Positions 24,594 through 32,125 of a DNA stretch of 43,231 nucleotides are shown here, piece after piece; position 1 is the stretch's first letter, and each line of letters starts with the position of its first letter. The DNA comes from Dysgonamonadaceae bacterium (GTDB lineage Bacteria; Bacteroidota; Bacteroidia; Bacteroidales; Dysgonomonadaceae), in the NCBI GenBank assembly GCA_031269865.1, contig JAISYO010000188.1, positions 1 to 43,231 on the forward strand. Reading direction: 5' to 3'. A program made the position numbers and the translations under genes. The notes below the pieces were generated by a model. That model did not search any database. It was not told the origin of the DNA and saw only the letters and a list, made by a program, of their open reading frames with translations.

Positions 24594-25331
24594 TTATTCG
24601 AAAGAAAGATAGGGCTTCAAGCGTTCGAGATCGCCTTCCGTAAACTCGTCGAGCATCGACAGCTCGTCAATGGAAGCAATGTTTCCTTTCCGTGTCCGTA
24701 AATTCACAATCGCCTTCACGTGATTGTATTCGAGGTAGGGGTGTTTCAGCAGTTCCTTGAATTCCAATTTGTTGATGGCTATTTTCACAAAAACCTCATC
24801 TTCCTTCACAAAGGGGCTTACCTTGGCAAACAGTTCGTTGTCGAAGCCATACACTTCGCGAAGTTGGTTCACGGAAGCGAAACCGCCGAGCCTATCGCGA
24901 TATTTCACGATCCGTCCGGCAAACGCGCTACCGATGCCGGGGATTTTCTTCCATTGCGCCGTGTCGGTTTCGTTGAGCGAGATGCTTTCCCCCGCCGACA
25001 ATTTTTCCGTTTTCGGGTACGATGGGTACGAATGGGGTATATTTTCTTGTATTCCCCCCTTTTCGTATTGTTTTTTCTCGTATCGGTTTGTCGTTATTCG
25101 TTGGTTACGTGCGTAATAGCTCGCGCTTGTGTCGTTTTGCCGTTTTTCCAATTCCGTATGGAAACGGGCAAGTTCGCCGTCCAAGGAATCTTTGCGCGAA
25201 GAGTCGAAGGCGAATTGTTCGCGGTTCGACAAAACAACGTTCAGTACGAAGAGCAATACAATGACAACCAACAACAAAATAACCGCCACTTTTTCGCCCG
25301 ATTGAAAATATAGAAAATCTTTCCATTTCAT
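24594..25331 (-). CDS. ComEA-like helix-hairpin-helix DNA-binding membrane protein
   Basis: This 245-aa protein has one N-terminal membrane helix (VAVILLLVVIVLLFVLNVVL, about residues 14-33), then a polar linker. Helix-hairpin-helix motifs follow in the C-terminal half: WKKIPGIGSAFAGRIVKYRD with LGGFASVNQLREVYGF, then INKLEFKELLKHPYLEYN with GNIASIDELSML. Such proteins bind double-stranded DNA outside the inner membrane and take part in DNA uptake in other bacteria. No other competence gene is in the window, so the role is inferred from the domain. A good promoter (25404-25375, minus) precedes it. Confidence 0.85.
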   Translation of the reverse strand: MKWKDFLYFQSGEKVAVILLLVVIVLLFVLNVVLSNREQFAFDSSRKDSLDGELARFHTELEKRQNDTSASYYARNQRITTNRYEKKQYEKGGIQENIPHSYPSYPKTEKLSAGESISLNETDTAQWKKIPGIGSAFAGRIVKYRDRLGGFASVNQLREVYGFDNELFAKVSPFVKEDEVFVKIAINKLEFKELLKHPYLEYNHVKAIVNLRTRKGNIASIDELSMLDEFTEGDLERLKPYLSFE

Positions 25332-25374
25332 AGTTTTTGAGATTTTGAACCGATGAAATTCTGCCTATCGCGTG

Positions 25375-25404
25375 CAAACATACAATGTTTTCTTTGTTTT
25401 TCAA
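25375..25404 (-). promoter_or_regulatory. Promoter of the ComEA-like gene
   Basis: On the minus strand, TTG (25404-25402), a 19-nt spacer and TATGTTTG (25382-25375) match the phylum consensus. A plus-strand TACCTTTG for the divergent gene lies at 25426-25433. Confidence 0.7.
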
Positions 25405-25467
25405 AGTTTTTTGGATTTTATGTATTACCTTTGAATGAGAAACGGTTTCTGAACGAAAAAAACGGAT

Positions 25468-26700
25468 ATGGTTTTAAATTACATTTGGATTGCTTTTTTC
25501 CTTGTCGCTTTCGTCGTCGCCATTTGCAAACTTGTTTTTCTTGGCGACACGGGCATTTTTACCGAGATAATGCATTCCACTTTCGATACCGCCAAGCTCG
25601 GTTTCGAGATTTCCCTTGGGCTTACCGGCGTTTTATCGCTTTGGATGGGCATTATGAAGATTGGGGAAAGGGGCGGAATGATCGAGTTTTTTTCGCGAGC
25701 CTCAGCCCCTCTGTTCAGCAAGCTATTCCCCGATATTCCCAAGGGACACCCTGCCTCGGCTTCAATCCTGATGAATATCTCGGCGAATATGCTTGGGCTT
25801 GACAATGCGGCGACGCCCTTCGGATTGAAGGCGATGAGCGAATTGCAGGAACTCAACCCGAAAAAAGACGCGGCTTCCAACCCGATGATAATGTTTTTGG
25901 TGCTGAACGCATCGGGATTGACGCTGATTCCCGTTTCGGTTATGGTGTATCGCGCCCAATTGGGTTCGGCAAACCCTTCCGATGTCTTTATCCCGATAAC
26001 GATTGCCACCTTCGTAGCCACCTTCGCGGGCGTTTTGGCGGTTTGTTTCAAGCAGCGCGTCTCGGTTTTCAACAAGGCGATTATGGGCTTTTTCGGGGGG
26101 ATTTCGCTTTTCATCGCCGCCACGGTTTGGCTTTTCAATTCGATGCCGCAGGAACAGGTTTCAAAAGTTTCGTCGTTGGTAGCCAACGCCATCTTGTTCG
26201 GCATCATCGTCGCCTTCCTAATCAAAGGGCTGCGCAAGAAAATAAACGTGTTCGATGCCTTTATTGATGGCGCGAAAGACGGTTTTCAAACTGCCGTGCG
26301 CATTATCCCCTACCTGATCGCGTTGTTGGTGGGCATCGGCGTTTTTCGGGCTTCCGGCGCGATGGATTTCATGATGGACGGGCTTCGAGGATTGGTGTCG
26401 ATGACGGGTTTCGATGCCCGGTGGGTGGACGGAATCCCGACTGCCCTGATGAAACCCCTCAGCGGAAGCGGTGCGCGGGGTATGATGATCGACACGATGA
26501 AAAATTTCGGCGCGGACTCGTTCGCGGGGCGGTTGTCCTGCATCTTGCAGGGGGCTACCGACACCACTTTTTACATTGTCGCGGTTTATTATGGGGCGGT
26601 AAACATTAAAAATTCGCGCTACACCGTTTCCTACGCGCTCTTGGCGGATTTGACGGGGGTAATCGCCGCGATTTTCGTAACCTATCTGTTCTTTGGGTAG
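25468..26700 (+). CDS. SpmA/SpmB-type nucleoside-recognition membrane protein (fused)
   Basis: This 410-aa polytopic protein combines the two 'Gate' domains found separately as SpmA and SpmB in spore formers. The first half has LTGVLSLWMGIMKIGERGG and MNISANMLGLDNAATPFGLKAM; the second has FQTAVRIIPYLIALLVGIGVFRASG and MKPLSGSGARGMMID, then ILQGATDTTFYI. The fused form is usual in Bacteroidota, which do not sporulate. The transported substrate is unknown. It probably shares its transcript with ybeY, which starts 33 nt downstream. The TAG stop shows that TAG functions as a stop codon in this genome. Confidence 0.88.
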   Translation: MVLNYIWIAFFLVAFVVAICKLVFLGDTGIFTEIMHSTFDTAKLGFEISLGLTGVLSLWMGIMKIGERGGMIEFFSRASAPLFSKLFPDIPKGHPASASILMNISANMLGLDNAATPFGLKAMSELQELNPKKDAASNPMIMFLVLNASGLTLIPVSVMVYRAQLGSANPSDVFIPITIATFVATFAGVLAVCFKQRVSVFNKAIMGFFGGISLFIAATVWLFNSMPQEQVSKVSSLVANAILFGIIVAFLIKGLRKKINVFDAFIDGAKDGFQTAVRIIPYLIALLVGIGVFRASGAMDFMMDGLRGLVSMTGFDARWVDGIPTALMKPLSGSGARGMMIDTMKNFGADSFAGRLSCILQGATDTTFYIVAVYYGAVNIKNSRYTVSYALLADLTGVIAAIFVTYLFFG

Positions 26701-26733
26701 ATATAGTTTTGTCATTTTCAATGAATTGAATGT

Positions 26734-27174
26734 ATGCCAATCACTTTTCAAGCGGAAAACCACCTGTCGTTTCCTTCCTTCGTCAAACGGCGGAAAACGG
26801 CGGCGTGGATTAAGCAAGTCGCCGAAAAATACGGCAAGAAGGCGGGGGACGTCAATTATCTTTTTTGCGACGACGAGCGCATTTTGTCCGTGAACAAGCA
26901 ATACCTTTCCCACGATTACTACACCGACATTATCACTTTCGATTTTTCGGGGGGGGGCAGCGTTTCGGGCGACATTTTCATCAGCCTCGACACGGTAAAG
27001 AGCAATTCGCAAAAGTATCAAACGGATTTTGTCGAGGAACTGCACCGCGTTATCATTCACGGTGTTTTACACCTCTGCGGCTTGAAAGACAAATCCGCCG
27101 AGGAAGCGGAAAAGATGCGGAAAGCCGAAAACGAAGCCTTGGGGTTGTTGGATTTCAAGACAAAGCAATCCTGA
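26734..27174 (+). CDS. ybeY: Endoribonuclease YbeY (rRNA maturation factor)
   Basis: This 146-aa metalloprotein acts in 16S rRNA 3' maturation and ribosome quality control. The core reads LSHDYYTDIITFDFS...SGDIFISLDTV, and the metal site is HGVLHLCGLKD. The third canonical His of HGxLHLxGYDH is Asp here, a change I recall as common in Bacteroidota. A run of nine G (26949-26957) encodes the loop Ser-Gly-Gly-Gly and is a slippage-prone tract. The frame as given is intact. The gene follows the SpmA/B gene on the same strand. Confidence 0.93.
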   Translation: MPITFQAENHLSFPSFVKRRKTAAWIKQVAEKYGKKAGDVNYLFCDDERILSVNKQYLSHDYYTDIITFDFSGGGSVSGDIFISLDTVKSNSQKYQTDFVEELHRVIIHGVLHLCGLKDKSAEEAEKMRKAENEALGLLDFKTKQS

Positions 27175-27250
27175 AAAAGATTGGGTACGCAAAAATCAGA
27201 CACAAATTGCAGATGATTTTTTTGATTTTGGTTCAATAATAGATTTGATT

Positions 27251-27440
27251 TTTAGAAGCTGTTTAAATTTTACAGCTGATCTTTTTTATCGCTATTTTAA
27301 GATGGATTTTTTGCTTTACATTTGCAGATTTAGCGGGCTAAATCGAGAATGGGAAGTGAAAAAGACGCTTAAAAGAGCAGAAAAAAGCAGCTGAGAATAC
27401 TACAATATATTATTTCGTTAAAATTTAAACAGCTTCTTAA
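27251..27440. mobile_element. MITE-like element with inverted-repeat ends
   Basis: The left end TTTAGAAGCTGTTTAAATTT and the right end TTAAAATTTAAACAGCTTCT (followed by TAA) are near-perfect terminal inverted repeats of about 20 bp. They enclose about 145 bp with no ORF. The left end carries an extra palindromic ACAGCT; the right end continues inward as TTAACGAAATA. Pieces of both ends occur elsewhere (14151, 29189), and fused ends at 5149 and 29337. The element lies between the convergent ybeY and SulP genes. The structure fits a non-autonomous transposon remnant; no parent transposase is in the window. Confidence 0.65.
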
Positions 27441-27482
27441 TGTTCGAAACCCTTTTCCCCCTCAATTCTCTACTTCGCGTTT

Positions 27483-29189
27483 TCAGCCCTTTTTCAGCTG
27501 TGAATCAAGCTCTTTTGAGCGTTCCACCGCCAAGTGGATATTGGAACAGATATTTTCGTCGTTGATGATGGCGGGGATCGTGGATTTTCCGAGACTCTTG
27601 CGCACGTCGGAGTTTACGCCCGAAAGGATGACCTGTATTTTTTCCTTTGCCGAATTTCTGCACAGCGTTTCGAGGTTTCGTATCCCGGTGGAATCTATAA
27701 AGGGCACTTTCCTCATGCGGATGATCCGGATATTCGGTCTTTCGCCTATCTCGCGCATCTTCTCGTCGAATTTGTTGGCGATGCCAAAGAAAAACGGACC
27801 GTCTATCTCATAGACTTCCACGCCTTTGGGCAGGTAAAGCGTTTCGTTGTCGAGGTTGCCGGAATGGGATTCCATCTCTTTCGAGAGATCAATTTTCCCG
27901 GTGGTGTGCGAGATGTGGGTACTTTCCGACATACGTTTCAAGAAAACGAAGATGGCGAGTATCAGCCCCACCTCGATGGCGATGGTCAAATCGAAAACCA
28001 CGGTCAGGACAAACGTGGTCAGCAGCACCGCGAGTGTCGATTTGCCTTGTTTGGCAAGGGCGAGGAACGAGCGCCATTCGCTCATGTTGTACGACACCAC
28101 CACCAGCACCCCGGCGAGGCAAGCCATCGGGATATGTTTCGTGAGGTCGCCCAAAAACAGCAGGATGAGCAGCAGCACAACAGCGTGGATGATTCCAGCC
28201 ACGGGCGTTCTTCCGCCGTTGTTGATGTTCGTCATCGTGCGGGCGATAGCCCCCGTTGCCGGGATTCCGCCGAAGAAAGGGGTAATGATATTGGTAACGC
28301 CCTGCGCCACAAGTTCCATGTTGGAATTGTGCTTGTAGCCCGTAACGCCGTCCGCCACCGTTGCCGAGAGCAAAGATTCAATCGCGCCGAGCATAGCGAT
28401 GGTAAAGGCTTCGGGGAAGAGGAGGCGGATGGTTTCGAGGTTGATGCCGACAGGTTCCATTTCGGGCAGTTGGCTGTTGATGACGAAACGGTCGCCGATG
28501 GTTTCGATATTCGTGAAATTGGTGTATTCTTTCAGCAGATAGGCGACAACCGTCATCAACACGATGGCGATGAGCGAGCCGGGAATCTTCTTCGATATTT
28601 TGGGCGTGAGGAAAATAATCGCCACGCTAAGTACGCCGATAGCCAGCACAATCCAGTTCAGGGTGTCGAAACATTGCAGGTAAACACCCCATTTGCTGAA
28701 AAAATCGGAAGGGAGCTTGGGGGTTGTCAGCCCGAAAAAATCCTTCATCTGAGTGGAAAAAATAGTGAGCGCGATGCCGCTCGTGAAGCCCACCACGATG
28801 GGATAGGGGATAAATTTGATGACGGTTCCGAGTTTGAGGAAGCCCATCAGCACGAGCATCGTTCCCGCCAGCACGGTGGCAATCGCCAGCCCTTCCACGC
28901 CGTGGCGTTCCACGATGCCGTAAACGATGACGATGAATGCCCCGGTGGGACCGCCGATTTGCACGTTGCTCCCGCCCAAGAAAGAGATGAGGAATCCGGC
29001 GATGACCGCCGTGATAATCCCTTTTTCGGGTGTTACGCCCGACGAGATACCAAACGCGATGGCAAGCGGCAGCGCGACAATTCCGACGATGATTCCCGCC
29101 ATCAGATCAGCCGTGAATTTTTCCCTGTTATACGTTTTGAGGGAGAGGAATAGCGAAGGCTGGAAATCTTTAAGAAACGACAATTGCAT
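27483..29189 (-). CDS. SulP-family anion transporter with STAS domain
   Basis: This 568-aa protein has about 11-14 membrane helices. It shows the SulP signatures (DLMAGIIVGIVALPLAIAFG near residue 29; GGSNVQIGGPTGAFIVIVYG; GGIPATGAIARTMTNINNGG). A cytoplasmic STAS domain (about 450-560) contains KVPFIDSTGIRNLE. Members exchange sulfate, bicarbonate or other anions across the inner membrane; the substrate cannot be read from the sequence. A minus-strand TACCTTTG (29246-29239) lies about 50 nt upstream, and an end fragment of the repeat family overlaps the start region. Confidence 0.92.
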   Translation of the reverse strand: MQLSFLKDFQPSLFLSLKTYNREKFTADLMAGIIVGIVALPLAIAFGISSGVTPEKGIITAVIAGFLISFLGGSNVQIGGPTGAFIVIVYGIVERHGVEGLAIATVLAGTMLVLMGFLKLGTVIKFIPYPIVVGFTSGIALTIFSTQMKDFFGLTTPKLPSDFFSKWGVYLQCFDTLNWIVLAIGVLSVAIIFLTPKISKKIPGSLIAIVLMTVVAYLLKEYTNFTNIETIGDRFVINSQLPEMEPVGINLETIRLLFPEAFTIAMLGAIESLLSATVADGVTGYKHNSNMELVAQGVTNIITPFFGGIPATGAIARTMTNINNGGRTPVAGIIHAVVLLLILLFLGDLTKHIPMACLAGVLVVVSYNMSEWRSFLALAKQGKSTLAVLLTTFVLTVVFDLTIAIEVGLILAIFVFLKRMSESTHISHTTGKIDLSKEMESHSGNLDNETLYLPKGVEVYEIDGPFFFGIANKFDEKMREIGERPNIRIIRMRKVPFIDSTGIRNLETLCRNSAKEKIQVILSGVNSDVRKSLGKSTIPAIINDENICSNIHLAVERSKELDSQLKKG

Positions 29190-29215
29190 AGAAACTGTTT
29201 AAATCTTAACGAAAT
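29189..29215. repeat. Right-end fragment of the GAAGCTGTTTAAATTTTA element
   Basis: TAGAAACTGTTTAAATCTTAA followed by CGAAATA matches the inward-read right end of the element at 27440 with only two substitutions over about 25 bp. It lies at the SulP start, between the coding region and its -7 box. Confidence 0.6.
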
Positions 29216-29336
29216 ATCTTTTCGTTGTAAAACGGGGGCAAAGGTACGAATTAATTCACATTATCGGTACTATTTAGAAATGAAATTAAACAAACCATCG
29301 TTCCAAGCCAATATTATTCATGGCATAGAGTTTACA

Positions 29337-29370
29337 TTAAGAAGCTGTTTAAATTTTAACAGCTTCTTAA
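29337..29370. repeat. Palindromic repeat (GAAGCTGTTTAAATTTTA family)
   Basis: Perfect 13-bp inverted repeat TTAAGAAGCTGTT / AACAGCTTCTTAA around TAAATTTT. It is 40 nt past the stop of the minus-strand DUF4294-like gene and probably serves as its terminator. It is close in form to the copy at 5149. Confidence 0.85.
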
Positions 29371-29409
29371 AGTGTAAAAAACAAAAAAAATCAAATTTCG
29401 TTGGAGACG

Positions 29410-30054
29410 TCAAATCAAGCCCTGCTCCACCATTACGATGGCGTGTTCCACCAAGCGATCTTCGCCGAAGGGGTCGTACCTTTTTTTGAGGCTGTTGCCA
29501 AAAAGTCCCGCCAAGGCATTATACGTCCATGCCTTGAAAGTTCCCATGAAAGCGTCCACGATGGTGTAGGAAGCCGAATTAGTTTCCCTGTCCACCAATT
29601 TAATCAGCAACTGCCCCTGCGAGCGGGTAAGTTTGCTCATCTTGGGCTTATAGGAGTCGTACAGATATTTTTCCATCAGGTTGAGGTGTTTCTGCCGCGC
29701 CTTGTCGTCGGGCAGGGTTTCCATATATTCGTATGTTTCCTTGATGATTACGGCGATTTCCTTGGCGTAGGGCAATGTCTTCTTCACGTCGCGTGTCAGC
29801 TTGTCGTACTGTATCCGTTGTTTTTGGGAAGCGAAACGCATTTTGGAATACTTGATGAAATCGCAGAGCGTGATGCAAGCAACAGTGTCTGCCCCGACGA
29901 CGACGGCGGGGTAAACATTGGGCAAAACAAAATACGTGTTGCGTGAAATGGGCGAGCCGGATCCGCTATACGAAACGTAATAGTCTTGGGCCGCCGCGGG
30001 GATTGACAACACGCCGAACCAAGCAAATAATATGAGAATCGTTTGTTTCTTCAT
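29410..30054 (-). CDS. DUF4294-like secreted protein
   Basis: This 214-aa protein has a signal peptide (MKKQTILILFAWFGVLSIPAAAQ), followed by a mixed region with TYFVLPNVYPAVVVGADTV and a helix-rich charged middle (YAKEIAVIIKETYEYMETLP). Near the end it has LTRSQGQLLIKLVDRETN. This pattern recalls the DUF4294 family, confined to Bacteroidota and of unknown function. The ORF track begins 8 codons earlier, but MKKQ gives a clean signal peptide and a TATCTTTG (minus, 30072-30065) lies just upstream. Probably a periplasmic or surface protein. Confidence 0.75.
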   Translation of the reverse strand: MKKQTILILFAWFGVLSIPAAAQDYYVSYSGSGSPISRNTYFVLPNVYPAVVVGADTVACITLCDFIKYSKMRFASQKQRIQYDKLTRDVKKTLPYAKEIAVIIKETYEYMETLPDDKARQKHLNLMEKYLYDSYKPKMSKLTRSQGQLLIKLVDRETNSASYTIVDAFMGTFKAWTYNALAGLFGNSLKKRYDPFGEDRLVEHAIVMVEQGLI

Positions 30055-30234
30055 AATTCCACAACAAAGATATATCATTGTTTCGTGCGGAAATGAAAAA
30101 ATGGCGTTAAGTGTAGTTAATTAATCCACGGATATGTAGGGTTTTAAGTGAATAATATCGAATTAAAGGCAAAGAAAAAGCCAAAACAGGCAAAAACTAT
30201 TCCCAAAAAGGTTCGCCAAACGGGAAATATAGCT

Positions 30235-30242
30235 TATCTTTG
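30235..30242 (+). promoter_or_regulatory. -7 promoter box of the acyl-CoA synthetase gene
   Basis: TATCTTTG lies 33 nt before the ATG at 30275. No clean TTG is found at the expected distance. An A11 tract (30260-30270) follows in the leader. Confidence 0.5.
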
Positions 30243-30274
30243 AGAGGGAAATTGGTTTGAAAAAAAAAAACCCT

Positions 30275-32089
30275 ATGGAATACTATCATTTAGGAGAATT
30301 GATTCATCGGCGGGCTGAAAAATACGGTTCGCGCACCGCCCTCAAATACCTTGACGAGGCGGACGAATGGGCTAACCTCTCGTGGACTGCCTTTTCCGAT
30401 AAAGTGTTGAAAACCGCTATGGCGATGGCAGAAATGGGCATTCAGCCGGGGGACAATATCGGCATTTACGCGCAAAATATGGAAAAATACTTTTTCACGG
30501 ATTTCGGGGCATACGCCAACCGCGCCGTGATGGTGCCGATGTATGCCACCTCAGCCCCCACGCAGGTGCAATACATTGTGAACGATGCGCAAATCAAGGT
30601 GGTTTTCGTGGGCGAGCAGTTTCAATACAACAACGCCTTCAAGGTGCAGCGCGAAAATCCGGTGTTGGAACGGCTGATTATCTTCGACAGGAAAGTGGTG
30701 CTGAACCCCGAAGACAAAACGTCGGGGTATTTTGACGATTTCATTACCACCGGCGAAAATTCGGAGTCGGAGGCATTAGTGAAAGCGCGGCTGAAAAATT
30801 TGAGGAAAACCGATTTGGCGACGATTATTTACACTTCGGGGACGACGGGCGAACCAAAAGGCGTGATGATCGATCACGAAAATTACTTGCAGGCCTTGAA
30901 AATCCACGACATTCGCCTCACGGAATGTTCGGATAAAGATTTGTCGATGTGCTTCCTTCCGCTCACGCATATTTTCGAGAAGGCGTGGTCGTACTACTGC
31001 CTTCACAAGGGCATAACCCTCGCCATCAATCGCGATCCGGGCAAAATTCGCGAATCGCTGAAACAGATCCGCCCGACGTTGATGAGCAACGTGCCGCGGT
31101 TTTGGGAAAAGGTGTACGATGGCATTCGCGAGCGTATGGACGCTTCGTCGGGGTTTGTCAAATGGCTGTTCAACGATTCCGTGAAGACGGGAAAGAAATA
31201 CAACCTCGCGTATCGGAACGAAGGCAAAAAAGCCCCTTTCGGCACGGCGTTGAAGTTTTTTATTTATCGGCACACGGTTTATTTCCTCATTCAGCGCGTG
31301 GTGGGCATCGAGCGCGGAAATTTCTTCCCGGTGGCGGGTGCGCCGCTTTCCGATGCCATCAACGAATTTTTGCAGAGCATCGACGTCCACATTATTTACG
31401 GCTACGGACTGTCAGAAACGACGGCTACCGTAAGCTGTTTCCCCCACACCGGCTTTAAAATGGGCACGGTTGGAGCGGTTATGCCGAAAGTTACCGTGAA
31501 AATCGGGGAAAACGATGAGGTTTTGGTAAAGGGGAAATCGGTAATGAAGGGTTATTACAACAAGCCCGAAGCCACAAAAGAAGCCTTTACCGAGGACGGA
31601 TTTTTCAGGACGGGCGATGCGGGGCGTTTGGAACAATGCGGCGATTACACCTGCATCGTGCTGACTGACAGGATAAAAGATCTCTACAAAACGTCGAACG
31701 GCAAATACATTGCGCCACAAATGATCGAAACGCGCATCAGCGAAGACAAATACGTGGATCAGATTGCGCTGATCGGCAACGAGCGGAAATTCGTGAGTGC
31801 GCTGATCGTCCCCGATTTCGGGGTGTTGAAAACCTACGCCGATTCGCACGACATTCCCTACGATTCCGAGAACGACTTGGTGGAAAACCCCCGCATTTAC
31901 GACTTCATCTTTGGGCGGATAGAGTTGTTGCAGGCGCAATTCACGTCCTACGAGAAAATCAAACGCTTCGCCCTGCTTGCCCAACCCTTCACGATGGAGG
32001 CAGGCGAATTAACCAATACGCTGAAAGTCAAACGGAAAGTGATTTTGGAACATTATGCCGACGTGATTGACAAGCTGTATGAGGGTTGA
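30275..32089 (+). CDS. Long-chain acyl-CoA synthetase (AMP-forming)
   Basis: This 604-aa adenylate-forming enzyme activates fatty acids with ATP and CoA. It carries the AMP-binding P-loop TIIYTSGTTGEPKGV (about residue 185), the FLPLTHIFEKAWSYY block, GYGLSETTATVS, and the hinge and C-terminal block FFRTGDAGRLEQ...LTDRIKDLYKTSNGKYI. A run of basic and hydrophobic residues in the middle suggests peripheral membrane association. ATG 30275 (MEYYHLGELIHRRAEKYG) is preferred over the upstream TTG (30257). The following FISUMP gene starts 36 nt downstream on the same strand. Confidence 0.92.
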   Translation: MEYYHLGELIHRRAEKYGSRTALKYLDEADEWANLSWTAFSDKVLKTAMAMAEMGIQPGDNIGIYAQNMEKYFFTDFGAYANRAVMVPMYATSAPTQVQYIVNDAQIKVVFVGEQFQYNNAFKVQRENPVLERLIIFDRKVVLNPEDKTSGYFDDFITTGENSESEALVKARLKNLRKTDLATIIYTSGTTGEPKGVMIDHENYLQALKIHDIRLTECSDKDLSMCFLPLTHIFEKAWSYYCLHKGITLAINRDPGKIRESLKQIRPTLMSNVPRFWEKVYDGIRERMDASSGFVKWLFNDSVKTGKKYNLAYRNEGKKAPFGTALKFFIYRHTVYFLIQRVVGIERGNFFPVAGAPLSDAINEFLQSIDVHIIYGYGLSETTATVSCFPHTGFKMGTVGAVMPKVTVKIGENDEVLVKGKSVMKGYYNKPEATKEAFTEDGFFRTGDAGRLEQCGDYTCIVLTDRIKDLYKTSNGKYIAPQMIETRISEDKYVDQIALIGNERKFVSALIVPDFGVLKTYADSHDIPYDSENDLVENPRIYDFIFGRIELLQAQFTSYEKIKRFALLAQPFTMEAGELTNTLKVKRKVILEHYADVIDKLYEG

Positions 32090-32125
32090 GCGAGGATAAG
32101 GTTTAAATTTTAAATTAATGAAGAA

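Noticed and set aside
27534-29153. 539-aa plus-strand ORF opposite the SulP gene
   Set aside because: Antisense shadow; H/D/R/E-rich composition with no family features.
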